A DNA stretch of 64,000 nt from Ceratodon purpureus (Eukaryota; Streptophyta; Bryopsida; Pseudoditrichales; Ditrichaceae). Below the pieces are notes generated by a model. The model searched no databases and was not told the DNA's origin. It saw only the letters and a list, made by a program, of their open reading frames with translations. A program made the translations under genes and the position numbers. The DNA lies in the NCBI GenBank assembly GCA_014871385.1, contig CM026421.1, positions 23,364,865 through 23,428,864 on the forward strand, read 5' to 3'. Within the stretch, counting starts at the first letter, position 1, and each line of letters begins with the position of its first letter. Positions 1-12,699 of the stretch are shown here, in pieces.

Positions 1-460
1 CGCGACAACGCAATTGAATCGAGGCTCCTCCTCTCGGGGCGATGCAAACGCTATCCACTCTCAGCCTCCCGCAACCGGACGACAATTCGTCGCATCTCGC
101 TCACTCTCCGTTTCTGTTTCGACGGATGGGGACTGGCGTTTGAATGGACGAATGAAGGACGACGAGGAATTTAGCCACATTCGTTAAGGTAGCACCGAAA
201 GCCGTGACTGTTCCCAAAGCGGTCAGTGAATGCTACTGTTTCTGCCTTTTTGGTACATTTGAGGGAGTAGTATTTGGGGGTTCTAGGTAGAGTTCAGTTT
301 TAGGTGCGATGACGGTTTTAGGTGTAAGATGCTTGGGCCACTGGCCTGCTGACGTGGCTCGCCGCCTCTTTTCAAATTCTTGGTGAGTCCATGTCGCTTG
401 GGAAATTCACTGTGAGTCTTTGTTCGGACTCGGGTTTGGAAAGGGGTTTAAACATTACAC
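1..460. promoter_or_regulatory. GC-richer edge segment, probable gene-proximal sequence
   Basis: This segment is clearly richer in C and G than the AT-rich DNA to its right and resembles the 5' flanks of the other genes here. No coding frame of useful length is visible. It carries TGACGGTTTTAGG at 310-322, a motif repeated upstream of two recognised genes (44606-44618; near-identical at 10539-10551). I infer it is the 5' flank or leader of a gene lying left of the window and transcribed leftward, but that gene is not seen. Confidence 0.3.
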
Positions 461-1381
461 AAGTATGACTTGTATTGTTGGAATTCCATTAAGAGGTTAA
501 TATTTTTTGAAAGTTCTAAATTTTTAGTACTTTGGAGGAATCAAATACTATTTAAATATTTGATACAGTTTCTTGAATAATAAAGAAAACTTTGTATTAG
601 TTTAAATTAAAAATAGAAAAATATGATAATACTTCTTAACAATCATTGGAGATATAACATTTTTATTGGAATTTCAATAAGAGGATAAATTTAGTATAAC
701 CCAAACAAACAAAATTTTAATCTAAAAAACTTGAAATTATTGCATTTTATTAATTCAAAAACGAAATGGTAACATTATATGTAAACAACTAATTAATCTT
801 TACGTGTCTATTCTATAATATCCTCAAATTTAATTCCATTTTACTCAAAATATTTACTCATCAATACTTTTACCCTATGACATGACATCATTTAAATCCT
901 ATTCAAATTCTCAACTCTTCTTAAATATATGGCCAAGAAACAAAAGACATGATATGTCTTTTACATATAATTATAAAACTTGATAAAATTAAAGACGAGA
1001 ATAATAAAAGAACCATATATTCCAAAATCAAAAATTTACCACGGCTTCCTAAAGAAATATAATATATTCGAGGTGTTGTAGTTGGCGCTAAGAAGTGGAT
1101 TATAAGGAAAGAGGATTTTTTTTTTTTTTGCTTCATCAAAAGAAATTGGCATGCTAACTCATCTTGTAATTCTCTTGTAGCAAACAATAAGCCAATTTGA
1201 GCTGACTTGTTACAATACTAATGCCTGAGAGCAGCTTGGTTATAAACAATAATCCATTGTTGTTGGCATGAGCTGAACTCTTTCAACAAGATGAAATGAT
1301 TACAATTTTTCTAGTTATCCAATCCTTCATGGTTGTCGGCCCAGCTGAATCCACGGGTTGCCTATTGTTGGTGACATATAA
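461..1381. other. AT-rich intergenic DNA
   Basis: Strongly AT-rich sequence with homopolymer runs (for example T14 near 1117). The only open frames are short and of low complexity, and I see no gene, RNA or repeat structure in it. Confidence 0.5.
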
Positions 1382-1696
1382 GGTGAAACCAGCTATCAGC
1401 GGGCACCACCCCATGAGCGTGCACCATAGATTCTTGCCTTTATAAAGATTTAACCTCCTTTGCATGTACCTCATGCGTACATAAATAGGGTGCCCGCTAA
1501 TAGGGTGCCCGCTTATAGGTTTCCACTTCTAAAATTTGTATTTAATTATGTGTGTGCTTTAAAATATCAAAAAAATAAGGAAAGTTTGTCTTTTTCTATT
1601 CCTTATCCCAGAAAAATAGTAATCAACTCATTTCATCACCCAAGAATATAGATTCCTTACATAATCCTTAAATGCCCGCTTATAGGTGGTTTCACC
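1382..1696. mobile_element. MITE-like element with terminal inverted repeats
   Basis: The ends are inverted repeats of 24 bases: GGTGAAACCAGCTATCAGCG.. at 1382-1405 and its complement at 1673-1696, matching at 22 of 24 positions. The 8-base core TGCCCGCT also occurs twice inside at 1491 and 1506, giving subterminal repeats. The element is about 315 bp with no coding capacity. Flanks read ATATA on the left and ATAG on the right, so a target-site duplication is not clear. Terminal plus subterminal repeats are typical of non-autonomous DNA transposons; the superfamily cannot be named from this copy. Confidence 0.5.
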
Positions 1697-2470
1697 ATAG
1701 TAACCGAAGGGACGAGCGTGGTTACTTTGAAGAACTCATCCTCCCCAAGTAACTTGGCTCCTGTCTCTGGTTACCTAGTACATAATTCTCCTCCATGACC
1801 AGAATTATGTTAGAATTTAGAAAATTTTGCTACATTTTAGAGTATGATATCACCTACTCTGACACCCCTAATGCTTGAGAAATGCTTTAGAGCTGCCACA
1901 ATGGTTGCTTCGTTTCGCTCGGCCTCGGAGGTTCATGTCACACAAGCACGAACGAGACAAGCGAAGAACCTCGAGCGCATGAGCACTTTGGCATGCACAG
2001 TGGAGAATGCCGGAGAATGCTGGAGCAGGTGCACGAGGTTTCGTCCGACCCAAGTCAGAATATGCTTGCTATGGCCGTTTCCTGCTCAAGTTCGCCATGC
2101 CAACTTAGGAGATATTCTACACTTCACTTCTTGGTCTTCAAACTTGACAGCCAAGTCTTCGTTGCCGTGTGAGCGGCGGACTGGAACGATCTCTCGGCGA
2201 TCGTTGCAGTCGTCGACCTGCATCTCTGTTCAATATGCGTCTCGTGAGCGCGCAACTTCGTTGTCATGCCGCATTTATTTTCCATGCCTTTTGCGGAATT
2301 TTAGTGAAGCTTCTAATTAAATTGAACCTGTTTCGGATTGGAGATTACGAACAAGCATTTTCTGGAGCGTGCTCAATTAGAGCATATGCAAGTTTCGATA
2401 AGGCAGACAGAAATTAGACTGAAACATGCTCCGCGTGGACTAGGTAGCGCAGAGGTTCAAGCCTCAAAGC
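1697..2470. other. Intergenic DNA of moderate GC, no recognised gene
   Basis: GC is higher than in the surroundings at about 1880-2250, and a 158-codon open frame runs at 1844-2320 on the plus strand. Its translation is Arg/Ser/Cys-rich without a recognisable domain, and the other strand is also open over part of it (1868-2053). I do not call a gene; it may be a decayed gene or transposon piece. Confidence 0.3.
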
Positions 2471-2713
2471 ATGACCAAGTGCTGTGTACTCTTCTGCCAC
2501 ACGCGATATGTGTTCTACCTTACAGGTAACACCGGAAAGAATGATCCTTCTATTTTGCTCCATCTAGAACTTGAGCGCAACAACACCATTCAGAATTTCA
2601 ATGCAAGATTCCATGAAATATGTACTCGTGTACATCCAAACAATCCTATTATGCCTATGCTTTCAGTTCATATTATGACTCAATACCACAGGAGTGGGGA
2701 GGGCTCTGGATGA
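2471..2713 (+). mobile_element. Possible short gag-like retroelement fossil
   Basis: An open stretch reads ..LELERNNTIQNFNARFHEIC.. followed by a proline-containing segment. The spacing of acidic residues, the FNxRF motif and the following helix resembles the gag region of plant LTR retrotransposons. No protease, polymerase or terminal repeats lie nearby. If correct this is an isolated, broken and old fragment. The similarity is short and may be chance. Confidence 0.2.
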
Positions 2714-5189
2714 TGAAAAGAAGTGTATCTGAAGTATAAATTCATATTGAAATGCAACACACATGTGGGAGTAGAGAAAAGTTCACATTTATAGAGGTGT
2801 TAACAGTTAACAATTATGAAATCACTTTTTGGAGCAATATATAAATGTTAACATTTATAAATGTAAGCAATTGTACAAAAGCCTTGTGAGAGAATTCCAT
2901 TCATAAAAATGCAAACCCGATCAAAACTTTATTCAATATTAAATTGACAAATCACGGGTGAAGTATGAATCAATGGAAGAGAATGAAACTGGATGTGTAA
3001 TTGTTAGCATCCATATTATAGATGAATATCATCAATTAACATTTACAAAGTCAAATTTATAAAGAGGGGAATACCATTTTGTTAATAGTTAACACGTTTA
3101 ACATTTGTAGTGTGCAATATGTGGGGATTAGAAGAAAGTTAACATTTAGAGAGGGTTAATACTTATAGGTGTAACATTTATAGAAGGTGGATTGTATACC
3201 GTAGTTGGGTAGCAGTTTCTTTCATTAATAATTCTAAAAGAAGAGAATCAATTTTTTTTGGAAAGAACATTAAAAACATAACAAAATATTTCTTGATAAA
3301 TTTGTCTACTTTACAACGGGAGTCCGAATATATAAAGTGGGGACACACTCTGCACCATTTGGAACCCTAATACTATAAGTCTCTCCACCTCTCTCAAAGC
3401 GCTCTGCAAATCAGAGTAGTAAAATTCACTTCCTCTTAATATAGAATCGTCAAGGTAACCTCAAGAGTAAGTGGGGACTACCAGTTTAAGGTATCTGGGG
3501 TTATTTTTAGTAATTATGGTATTAAATAAATCATTTTTTTTTTTGTATTGGAGAGATAAATCTTGTTTCCTCCATATATATATATATATATTCATTTTGA
3601 GATGAAAAAATATGCTCAATTTATTTCTTGCATTGCATTGCAATAGACTACATGATAGCATTGCATTTTAGTACAAGATGTTGATTAACCTTTAGTTGCA
3701 ACATTTCCATTGCATCGAATTATTCAAAATAAGTCATAGCATCGAAACTTGCTTCCTCTGCATCGATCATATTCAGAACAAGAAGTTCACTACGGAACTT
3801 TGTGACATTTAGGCTAGAGATTCCTCCAAAATGGGACTGTTTTAGGTGTGCTCTGCCTTTTGACAAACATTAGAGGTTCAGAAGTGTATTTCGATTCAAG
3901 TGATCATTCAAGATACATATCATTAAATCCGTAACTGGCATTTTTAAATGTATAAACAATCAGTCTAGTGCACGAAATCGAATATGCAATGGTTTGGAGG
4001 AGCTGACCGAGACAATCCAGTTGACTGCATGAATGAGAAAACAACACATCCGAATTGTATGTTCCTTATTTTCCACTCAAACAAACCACACAAACACTAA
4101 CAATTCTTTACAGTGAAACTCTAGATTCATAATCAGAAACAGTGAACTATACTGTCACAGATGGTGAAGCTTAGAGCTAGACTTAGTAATCACAAACAAG
4201 GCAGACAAGCTGTCCAAGTATTCAGTACTAACTATCCCTGATATCTTCGAACTTCCTACAAAGACTGGTTCTGCACATTCACTAAACATCTGCCACATTG
4301 CAAGAATGAAAAATCTTTGATATAATTATCAAGCTGATTTGAAGATCGAATCAAGTACACAACCATCAACTTCTCCACTGCATATCACAAAAAATCAAAT
4401 ACTTTCCAAGAATTATAATAACATACGAGTAAACACGGTGAGGAACACGAACACGAACACGAAAACAAGACAGCGAAGAACAATCGACAACATCAGAAAT
4501 ATGGAGACGCAAAAAGCATACCAATAAGAGGCCAAACAAGTTATAGTTTAATAGGTCATTCTCAAGTGAAAATAAAAAATACATTCATTACAAACAGCAA
4601 AGCTGACACAGTCAGACACAGACGACCACGCATACGCACCATAACCTCACCTGAATTTTAAATACCAATATTTCTGAAGCGAGCAAGCCTAGCAACCAAC
4701 AAAAAAGGTGAAGGGACAACTGTAGATGTCCTGCGGAAGGCTGGCTGGCAATCAAAAGGTAGATTCTTGCAGTATCCAATCCAAGCTGCACTTAAAAAAC
4801 ATGAATATATCCTCAGTGAGTAGGCGACATAGTTCAAGGAAGAAACCAAATTGTGATGGTCCTGTACACAAAAATGAACTGCATGCAAGAGCCAGCAAAT
4901 ATTACCAGCAACGTTGCCACTTTTAAATCTTCGACATTTAAGGCCCTCTCCAGATTTATCAGGTTCCGAATGTGGTCAAGGTCCTGCCGCCCAGCATGGA
5001 CATTCAGTAAGAAGGCAAACCAACAAAAGAAAGGCTCTTTCGCCTTCCTAACCATTTAATACTACCTAAAAACACGACCCACAAGTCACAGTTTCTCATA
5101 TCTGAACCTCACAGCTCAAGATACAGTCTGTCAACCACACATCATAAACCTCATCACCGCTGTAAAAACATCTTCCAATAACAAGAGCA
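2714..5189. other. AT-rich intergenic DNA and 3' flank of the SRRM1 homolog
   Basis: From 2760 to 3190 the sequence repeats degenerate variants of GTTAACATTTATA. The segment 3650-5189 is less AT-rich. The part next to the SRRM1 stop codon (roughly 4650-5189) is probably the 3' untranslated region of that minus-strand gene. Open frames at 4339-5059 are short, occur on both strands, and show no domain. Confidence 0.4.
3574..3591. repeat. (AT)n microsatellite
   Basis: A pure AT dinucleotide run of about nine units in AT-rich DNA. Confidence 0.8.
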
Positions 5190-8100
5190 TTAGTGAGATA
5201 TGGCCTTCATAGCGCGCATTGACTCTAAGGCTTTCTGCCGCAGCGTATCCTCTAGCTGCTTCTGATCATATTCTGAGTGCTCTTCATCACTCTGCTCCAT
5301 TTCGTCGGGTGATCGAAGTGCTCTATCCCTTCTATCCTCTCCATTTGTAACGCCGGCCTTCGGTGCACGCTTTTCATCTTTCCGTTCCTGCTTCTGATCA
5401 TGTTCTGAATGCTCTTCATCACTCTGATCCATTCCTTCGGGTGAAAGAAGTGCTCTATTCCTCTTATCCTCTCCATTGGTAGTGCCGGCCTTCACTGCAC
5501 GCTTTTCATCCTTCCGTTTCTGCTTCTCCTCCTTCTTTCTTTTATGCCTCTCCTCCCTTCGGAGTCTTTTCTCTTCTTTCCTACGCCGTTTTTCCTCCTT
5601 GCGTCTTTCGTCACTCCCTCTAGGTGACAAACTCTCTTGGTCATCCTCCCGCACAGGCACACCATCCTCAGCCTCTTGAATTCTGGACTTCTTTGATAGA
5701 TTCTCTCGGACAACATCGGAATCGTCATTGTCCAGCTCAATAGAACGCCGTCCATGATCTTCCCTCCTCCTTTCTCTGACTGGACTCTGTGACGAGTCAA
5801 CGGTTTTCCTTACCCCTCTTGTATCCTTGAATGCCTGTTGCCTCTCTGGCAAGGGGCTTCTGTGTCTCCCTATGGGCCTATCTCTCCGATCGCTGAAATA
5901 ACGATCCTCTTTCTCAACTACCGACTTCCTCGTATCCATTTCACGTTTTCCAGTGCCACTTCTGTCTTCAGCCCTCCTCCCGTTGTCATTATAGTACCGA
6001 TCCTCTACAGGATCGTCTCGTCCAATACTGTCAACACCAGTATTCCGTTCAATTTCACTGTGAGGACGTTTCTCACCAGGCATCCCTGTCACAGCTCTGG
6101 TGGTGTCCTTCGGCCCGTCGATTGAATCGTTGTGGGGCCATTTCTCTCTTGACTCTCTCACAGGTCTATTAAATCCAGCCCTGCTGTTGTCCATATCGCT
6201 GTAGAGCCTTTTCTCACCAACAGCATCCCTACCACCTCTCTGAGGTTCTTCTTCATCATTTAAGTCACTGTGAGCCCACCTGTCTTTCTTCTCTCTGAAA
6301 CCTCTGTCGGAACCTGTCTTCCTATCTTCCATGTCGCTGTACAGTCTCTTTTCTCCAACGACATCTCTTGCCTCTCGAATAGGGGCCCCAGTCTTTCTCT
6401 CATCTTTATCACCAAGTGCACGTTTATCCCCTGTACTGCTCTTCCCCTCTCTGTCCATCCCTGCTCTCCTCTCATCTACTTCATGAGGAATTCCTTTATC
6501 CCCAAAGCCTGTAGGCCGTCGGCTAACGATTGGTGGCTTTAATGGGGACTTCGATCCACGGAAACCAGGAGAAACGCTAGTACGCCTTTCCCTTGTTCCA
6601 GGCCGATCCACCCTGAAAGAAACCAAGGAATTGAGAAGGCGCCAAATGGATACGATTGCATAGACCAAAATCACTAAGATAAAGCCCAATTGCCGGTTTT
6701 CAAAGCCAAAATTATTAATAGATTTAAATGTTTATCATCTGAGACGGGAGTCGATAGTAAGCGACAAACCTGTCCGGGCTCCGATAACCCCTCCTGGCAT
6801 CTGCCCCGTTTCGACGATACGGACTCCTGCAGGTCAGACGTCCAAGTTTCAGGACCCGATATCTGTATAGTCCCGCTAATACTTCATTTTACAGTTAACG
6901 CAGCAGTGTAACATAATAGACAGCCTCTCCAAATAGTAGTCGCTAAATCCAAAGAACACTGTCTATGATTCTCTAATGTACGGGCATTCCAAGTAGTAAC
7001 CTGGCCCGGCTTCGTGGCACTGGAGAAAGAGAGAAACTTGAGGACCTTCGTGCAGGTGGGGATCGTGAGTAACGACGCCGGATAGGCGACCTGTGTGTAG
7101 GTGGAGACTTCCTCCTCCGAATAGGTGATCGTGAATAACTCCGCCTCATAGGGGAACGTACAACTCTCGAAATACGCGAGGGTCGATCTGGTGAAACAGA
7201 TCTCCTACGTCGTCGAGGTGATCGAGAAGCACTGCGGGAATATGCACGTCTTCTAGGAGGACTCCTTACTGGAGACCTGAACCAGAAATACAAAGCATTG
7301 CATGTAAACCAACACGTTGGAAATGACGATCCATCCTCCGGCCATTGCAAAGCAGAAGATCCATTCCACAAGCACCAGAGCAAAAGCCTCAACACAATCT
7401 GGTGACGGACCAGCCGAATTCTATTTAAGCCAACTGATTAAAGTATTATACCTGGAAAGGCTAGAATCAGAAGAATGCTTGGAACGTTGGCGCCGTCTGT
7501 AATTTCTGCAAAAAAACAAGCCTTAAATTCAGTGTAAGGGCATAACACTTCTATCAGCACCAAGGAATCTTCATGAAAATTTGAGAACTAACACGATGAC
7601 AAATTGCTAAACAAAAGTAAGTATACCCAAATTACTGCAAATCGACAAGTGTAAGGATGAACTGTACCGGCCAGGTGGAGACCGACCTTTGCTAACCGAC
7701 CTTCTAAAATTCCTGTAGTTCCAACATAATATTGATCAGGGCCAATACTAAAGTGGAAATAAAGGTTATCTAACAGGATAAATGAATGAATAGGAGGAAA
7801 AGTTCATTCATTAAGAAACTGTGAGGTGAACTAATGTGTTGCATTGAGGTGAGAGATGTCACACACACCCGTTGCCTCGACCTGTTCTCCTATCATCAGA
7901 AAATTTTGAGTCCCGGTCATTGTCTGCTGATCCTTTGGCTCCTCTAGCAATACGAGCTGCCTCTGCTGCGGCATCCTATAAGCAAAAAAACCAGCACTAT
8001 TACTTCTACAAAGAGGGCAACACTAACAATAGAGTTTTCCCAAAAAAGAAAATCGTCTGCAATACAGTCTACTACGAATACAAAGCAGAAGCGTGTCTCA

Positions 8101-10205
8101 CCTTTTCACGTTGCCGCTCCTCATCAGCCAACTTATCAAGATCTCGCTTCCGCTGTAGTTCAGCAGCAATACGCTCGGATTCGATCTGTGAGCATATGTT
8201 GACCATGTAAGAAACAACCATGTACTATCAAGTAAATAACCGGAAAGAGTCGAGGGTTCCCATACTATAAACCGGATGAAAGGAGTTTCCAATCACACAT
8301 CTCTAAGGCCTGTAGAACAACAGCGTACTAAATCGGAGATACATTACCTTCTTCAGCCTGGTTTCTTCTGCCTTTTGATCCAGGAATTGCTGCGGAATGC
8401 CACTCACGTTGGACTGCGCACTTATCAACAAGCTCCAAAGATCTTTCATGAACTTTCCAGTATTTTTCTCCATAAAACCCGTGAGCTGAATCTGGACGTG
8501 TTTGCCATCTACGTTCTGCAGCATAAGTGACAAACGCACGAAGTATTTGCTCAGCAAAATCCCAACGCTTTTTGTAAAACCTAAGACATCGAGGCATCTA
8601 TAACAAATTATGTTTATTCCATGGCAACGAAGTAGAGCTAACTTGCTTTGAAATGTGTGATGTCCAGGAGATTCGTATTGAGCACCCACCTTCTCTTCGA
8701 GCATACCATATATAAAGTTGATTAGAACCTCGTCTTCAAAGCCCAGCAGCTCCGTAACTCGAGTGGCTACCCAAGGTTTTATAACATCCATTTGAACCTT
8801 CGAGGTGTCGATCTATAATTGGAAGCAACGAAAATCCCCATAAACACCATAATCAAACTCGGGCCCGTAGAATGATTGACGTCCGATAAAGATATATGCT
8901 ATATTTATATTTGAAGCAGAGATCAAACAACTTCGTCCCCATGATACGCAGTAGCACAAGACAGAATTAATAAGTAAAAAAACGCAAAAAGTTGCGCTGT
9001 GCTGGAAAATGTGAATGCGAGATTTACTCCCACTCACCGTTACATCAAGTTCTGGTGCAAACTTCTGAGATTTCAATAACTTCTTCATTTTATTAGAGAA
9101 ACGGGTATCCTGGTCCGCAGACGTTCCCTGCAGATACAGGCAATTCATCAAAATGTAAGCAAATGGTCGTATGATGACCCTAACAATTAATCAGTACAGT
9201 GAATATAACAGCAGAAAGACTGCAGACCGCAGAGAGGAGAAGACACGTTTCCCAACGATGACAGTAAGACAATTTGAGAGAACGAGGAAATTTCTAATGT
9301 GTCCATGCCAGGGATAATGTGTCCATGCCAGGGAAGTCAAGTAAGTCTCATGTCTTCAATCAAAGAAGATTCGCACGATCCATCTGACTAACAACTCGTA
9401 AAGCTCCTTCCCTCCGCAGAATCTAGCGCCTAAAAAAAGCTCAATAAAGCTAAAAGAACACACACAGTTTATCCCTCAGAGTAAACCAGCAATTAGAACT
9501 ATATTCCACGAAAGCAGCTAGTACAATCTTCCCACTGACCACGGAAATGCGGAAGCCGCGCACCAGCAACCCGAAACTCCACACAATCGCACATCTAACT
9601 CCTCCCTCAAAAACAAGCTCTCTAACACTGAGACACAAATCCGAAGCTTTCTTCTCACACACGTACTCACACCTAACTCGAATTTCAGGTAACGCCAACG
9701 AAAAAGAGACCTAAAAATCACATCATCCACCAATCCCTGCCAACAAAATAACAAACAAAACAAGCACAGAAGGTGCGGGAAAAAACATATATGACGCAAC
9801 ACCTCAAAACCAACGCCCAAACAAGCGCCGAATAGCACCACAATTCAGGAGGGGGGGGGGGTGGGGGGGACGAGAAACACAATCAAACCATCCAATCTCC
9901 CAACCTAGCACCTCACAATGCAAATGCAACACAGATTCACGCCCTCAGCCGCAAAAACCTCAAAAACCAGCGCAAACACACCACAAAACTAACCAAAACT
10001 AAACTACAGCACCAGCACACCATCACACAACCAAAACAGCACCAGGGGAGACGAAACACAACGAGTAGAGCAACATCCACAGGAAAAACCCGACCGGCAC
10101 AGAAACGCTCCGGGCGAGAGAGAGCGCAACGAGAGAAAAGGAACAATGGATTAGAGTGCGGAGCAAGGGGAGTGCACTGACTCGGAAGAAACCGCCGCCC
10201 GACAT
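5190..10205 (-). CDS. SRRM1: SRRM1/SRm160-like PWI and RS-domain splicing coactivator
   Basis: Nuclear splicing coactivator of the SRm160 family, which binds RNA through a PWI domain and bridges SR proteins and snRNPs. Eleven coding exons on the minus strand: 10182-10205, 9038-9127, 8690-8812, 8348-8515, 8102-8185, 7869-7975, 7668-7712, 7452-7505, 7001-7276, 6770-6826, 5190-6612, giving 816 residues. The protein starts MSGGGFFR then GTSADQDTRFSNK, the family's N terminus. The PWI domain covers roughly residues 30-130 and contains IKPWV (49-53) and LLGFED. An acidic/basic helix (136-163) follows, then an RS region with many RSP, SRSP and RRR units (about 200-360). The last exon is a charged D/R/K-rich tail with repeated GEKR(L/P)xS(D/E) units, a KRRRKEEKR block and an internal 44-residue duplication. 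Intron 1 is 1,054 nt and has donor GTCAGT. Family assignment is firm; tail exon borders rest on my reading. Confidence 0.92.
5257..5520 (-). repeat. Tandem 132-bp in-frame duplication in the SRRM1 tail
   Basis: Two adjacent 132-bp units (about 5257-5388 and 5389-5520) encode two similar 44-residue blocks, roughly residues 707-750 and 751-794. Each contains RKDEKRA(V/P)KAG, TNGED and QSDEEHSE. The shift is seen by comparing TCTGATCATA at 5261 with TCTGATCATG at 5393. Copies differ at scattered positions, so the duplication is not brand new. Confidence 0.85.
9296..9334. repeat. Two-copy 20-bp tandem repeat in SRRM1 intron 1
   Basis: AATGTGTCCATGCCAGGGA occurs twice with a 20-base period. It lies in the long first intron and has no visible function. 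Confidence 0.8.
9851..9869. repeat. G11-T-G7 tract in SRRM1 intron 1
   Basis: A nearly pure G run on the plus strand, so the SRRM1 transcript, read from the minus strand, carries the C-rich complement. The tract could form a G-quadruplex on the non-template side; this is inference only. Confidence 0.75.
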
Positions 10206-10860
10206 GATGAGCAATCCGTTGAGCCCGCCGTGGTGGTGATGAAGCTCAGAGACGTCCAGCCGCAGCGGCGAGGCGACGATGCATGGAGTCGGAGCCGAGG
10301 CCGGAGCGGCAGCGGGAGCAGGAGCGGGGAGACACAACACAGAGCTCGCCAATGTAGGGTTTGGGGAGCACTGCAGTGAGCTTTGAGACGAGCCAAGCAC
10401 TGAGTCCTCGCACAACACCACCCTCGCTCCTCTCCTCTCCTGCTGGGCACCAAAGCACAAGGCACATTTTTGGCCGTTTCCTAGATTCTGTCTACCATGA
10501 TGTACATCATAGGTATATTCTCTGTGTTTTGGATTCCGTGACGGTTTTGGGTTTGTGGCAAATACTGAAGCCTGGGAACAGGGCACGGTGGGGGTTCGAT
10601 CGGCCGACGGACCACGCGACGGGCGTCTCGGTTTGGATGCTTTGGTTTGCTCTTCGACGGACCAAATTGTGGATGAACGTCTGTGTTCGTCGTCTTTGTG
10701 GGCGTGGACGCGGATGTGGATGTGGCTAGGAGCGGGCGTGATTGATGGAGTTTATAGTTCAAATGTAGGGCGATGGTAGATGATATCCATCAAAGTGACG
10801 GTTAAGGGTTTTGGGTTGCTGGGCGTGGGCTTCTCGTGTTGTTATGAGATTTGAAGATTT
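10206..10860 (-). promoter_or_regulatory. 5' leader and promoter-side region of the SRRM1 homolog
   Basis: GC- and CpG-rich sequence directly upstream of the SRRM1 start codon, in contrast to the AT-rich DNA beyond 10860. It contains TGACGGTTTTGGG at 10539-10551 and TGACGGTTAAGGGTTTTGGG from 10796 (plus-strand reading). No TATA box is obvious, and several short overlapping open frames on both strands look like by-products of high GC. The transcription start cannot be placed. Confidence 0.4.
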
Positions 10861-11986
10861 ATTTGCATGAAATTGTCAGGCCTTATGCTATACAATATAT
10901 TTGGAAAGATGTAACATAAAGTAAACCATTTGGGGAAAATGAGTTCACTTGATATGAATGTGGATGTAGAATGAACTATTTTTTATTGACAGTGCCATGT
11001 AAATTAGTTAATTAAAAAAATATTATGTTTTTATATTATTATATTAAATTAAAATGCTTTTTATATTAATGACCATCAAGTTTCTTTCCTATTAACAATA
11101 TAAAAATCTTTTCTTTTGATAAAAAAAAATTAAGGAAAAAGGTCATTATTATCAAATTAAAATAAAATTGTAGGTGGTGATATCACCTAAAAGTAGTCTA
11201 TTGAGTATGGAATGTTTAAATGTTCGATACTTTTGTAGGAATGATATCAATGTTACACAAATTTTAAATAAGATCAGAAAAAAACTAGATGATTTCAAAT
11301 GAAATTAAAATAAAAATAAAATGATAAAACCCATGATTTGTTGGATCATAAATTCAAGAAGAAAATTAAAAAAGAATTCCATTTTATCTAAAGAATCACA
11401 CTATACACTTTAATATATAAAACTACCATACTAACATGTATTTAACTAAAAACACTTAACGCAAATTTTGTATTTTTGGGATAAAAATTTGAAAATTCAT
11501 ATATCATGAATTATATTTCTTTTGTGCAATATTGAATTAATGGAACTTTTTTAATAATTTTTAATTGAAAATCATGTATTTGATGAAATTTTTTATTGTT
11601 GACAATATTGGGTACTATGAAGATAATATATGTAATATATAAATAAATATATATTCATAAATCGATTGCACGATAAACATTAAAGATTTTTTTTAATGTT
11701 CTCTAAAAATATGTAATCTTACATATATTTAAAAAAATGTTAATGTATTGTTTAAGAAGCTTTTAAACTTTGCTATGTCTTTTGAAGTATGTCATGAAGA
11801 AGTATGTTAAAGATCATGCATTATATTTGGTGAATGAGTTTTTATCTTTTATCGACACCATCAACAAGGTGCAGCAACAAAGAGTAACTTAACTTAGTCT
11901 AGCAATTGTGCAAATCCACAAATCGGACAGAGCACCCTAACTAAACCTTCTACAACAACCCTCTCACCAGAAACTGATATCTTCTT

Positions 11987-12492
11987 TTGTTATCATTCTT
12001 CAGCTCTTCAGGTGACATCTCTTTGCAACGGAAATTTGACAAGATGTATTATTCTAGCAAATTTCAAAAATCGATCGATAATCAAGCATTTTTATCCGAT
12101 TGTGAAGAGTTTTTGCATAACAATAGTGATCACGATGGAAAGTCATTAAGTGATATTGTTGATGTGTTCAATAGTCACTATGTGTTCAATAATCAATAAT
12201 CGGTAGTTGTTGTTATTCTTACTTGAGTAACCTCTCGTGTGAAAAGCTCGGAAAATTGTTACTAACTTGATTAAGTTTTTTTAAACCTACAGACATCATG
12301 GAGGGGAGAGCAATAAGAATGAGTAATTTTAAAAACTTGAGCAAAAGAGAGCTCCAAGAGATTCCCCCACTAGAACATGACCAATTTTATTTTCTAAAAG
12401 ACACAAATGTATTGGTTTTGACCTATGGTGTTATGGAGATGCCCCATAATTGGGAAGAAATGACATTGTTTGAAATACAACAGGCTATGTGA
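11987..12492 (+). other. Two short unidentified open frames in AT-rich DNA
   Basis: Frames at 11987-12199 (70 codons) and 12298-12492 (64 codons) have unusually mixed residue composition for such AT-rich DNA. The second includes RELQEIPPLEHDQFYFLKD and a MPHNWEEMTLFEI segment, which reads like real protein. I do not recognise the family. They could be exons of a decayed gene or part of a transposon-encoded protein. Confidence 0.2.
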
Positions 12493-12699
12493 CAAGAGAA
12501 ACAGTAAGATACTCAATCCACTTCTTTAATATTGATCTCGTCTTTTATTTTTATTGTCATAGTGCTTGACATAAACTTGACAAATTGGATTGTTTCTTGA
12601 CAAAAGTAGCATATTTTGAAGAACCCGAGGACTGCTTGTAGGATATTTTAAAATTCCAAGACAAAGATTTTCACAAGCTCTACAAGTGTGACGTTTATA

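Noticed and set aside
2433-2470. tRNA-like A and B boxes (TAGCGCAGAGG, GGTTCAAGCC)
   Set aside because: The two motifs nearly overlap, so no cloverleaf or SINE head is possible.
5476-6542. Plus-strand open frames opposite the SRRM1 last exon
   Set aside because: They are complements of the Arg/Lys/Glu-rich coding sequence and show only low-complexity Ser/Phe/Leu composition.
5190-6689. The single long frame starting MGFILVILVYAIVSIW, suggesting a membrane-anchored protein
   Set aside because: The hydrophobic start is intron sequence: a clear acceptor (TTTCTTTCAG) precedes the base at 6612, and upstream exons encode the RS region in matching phase.
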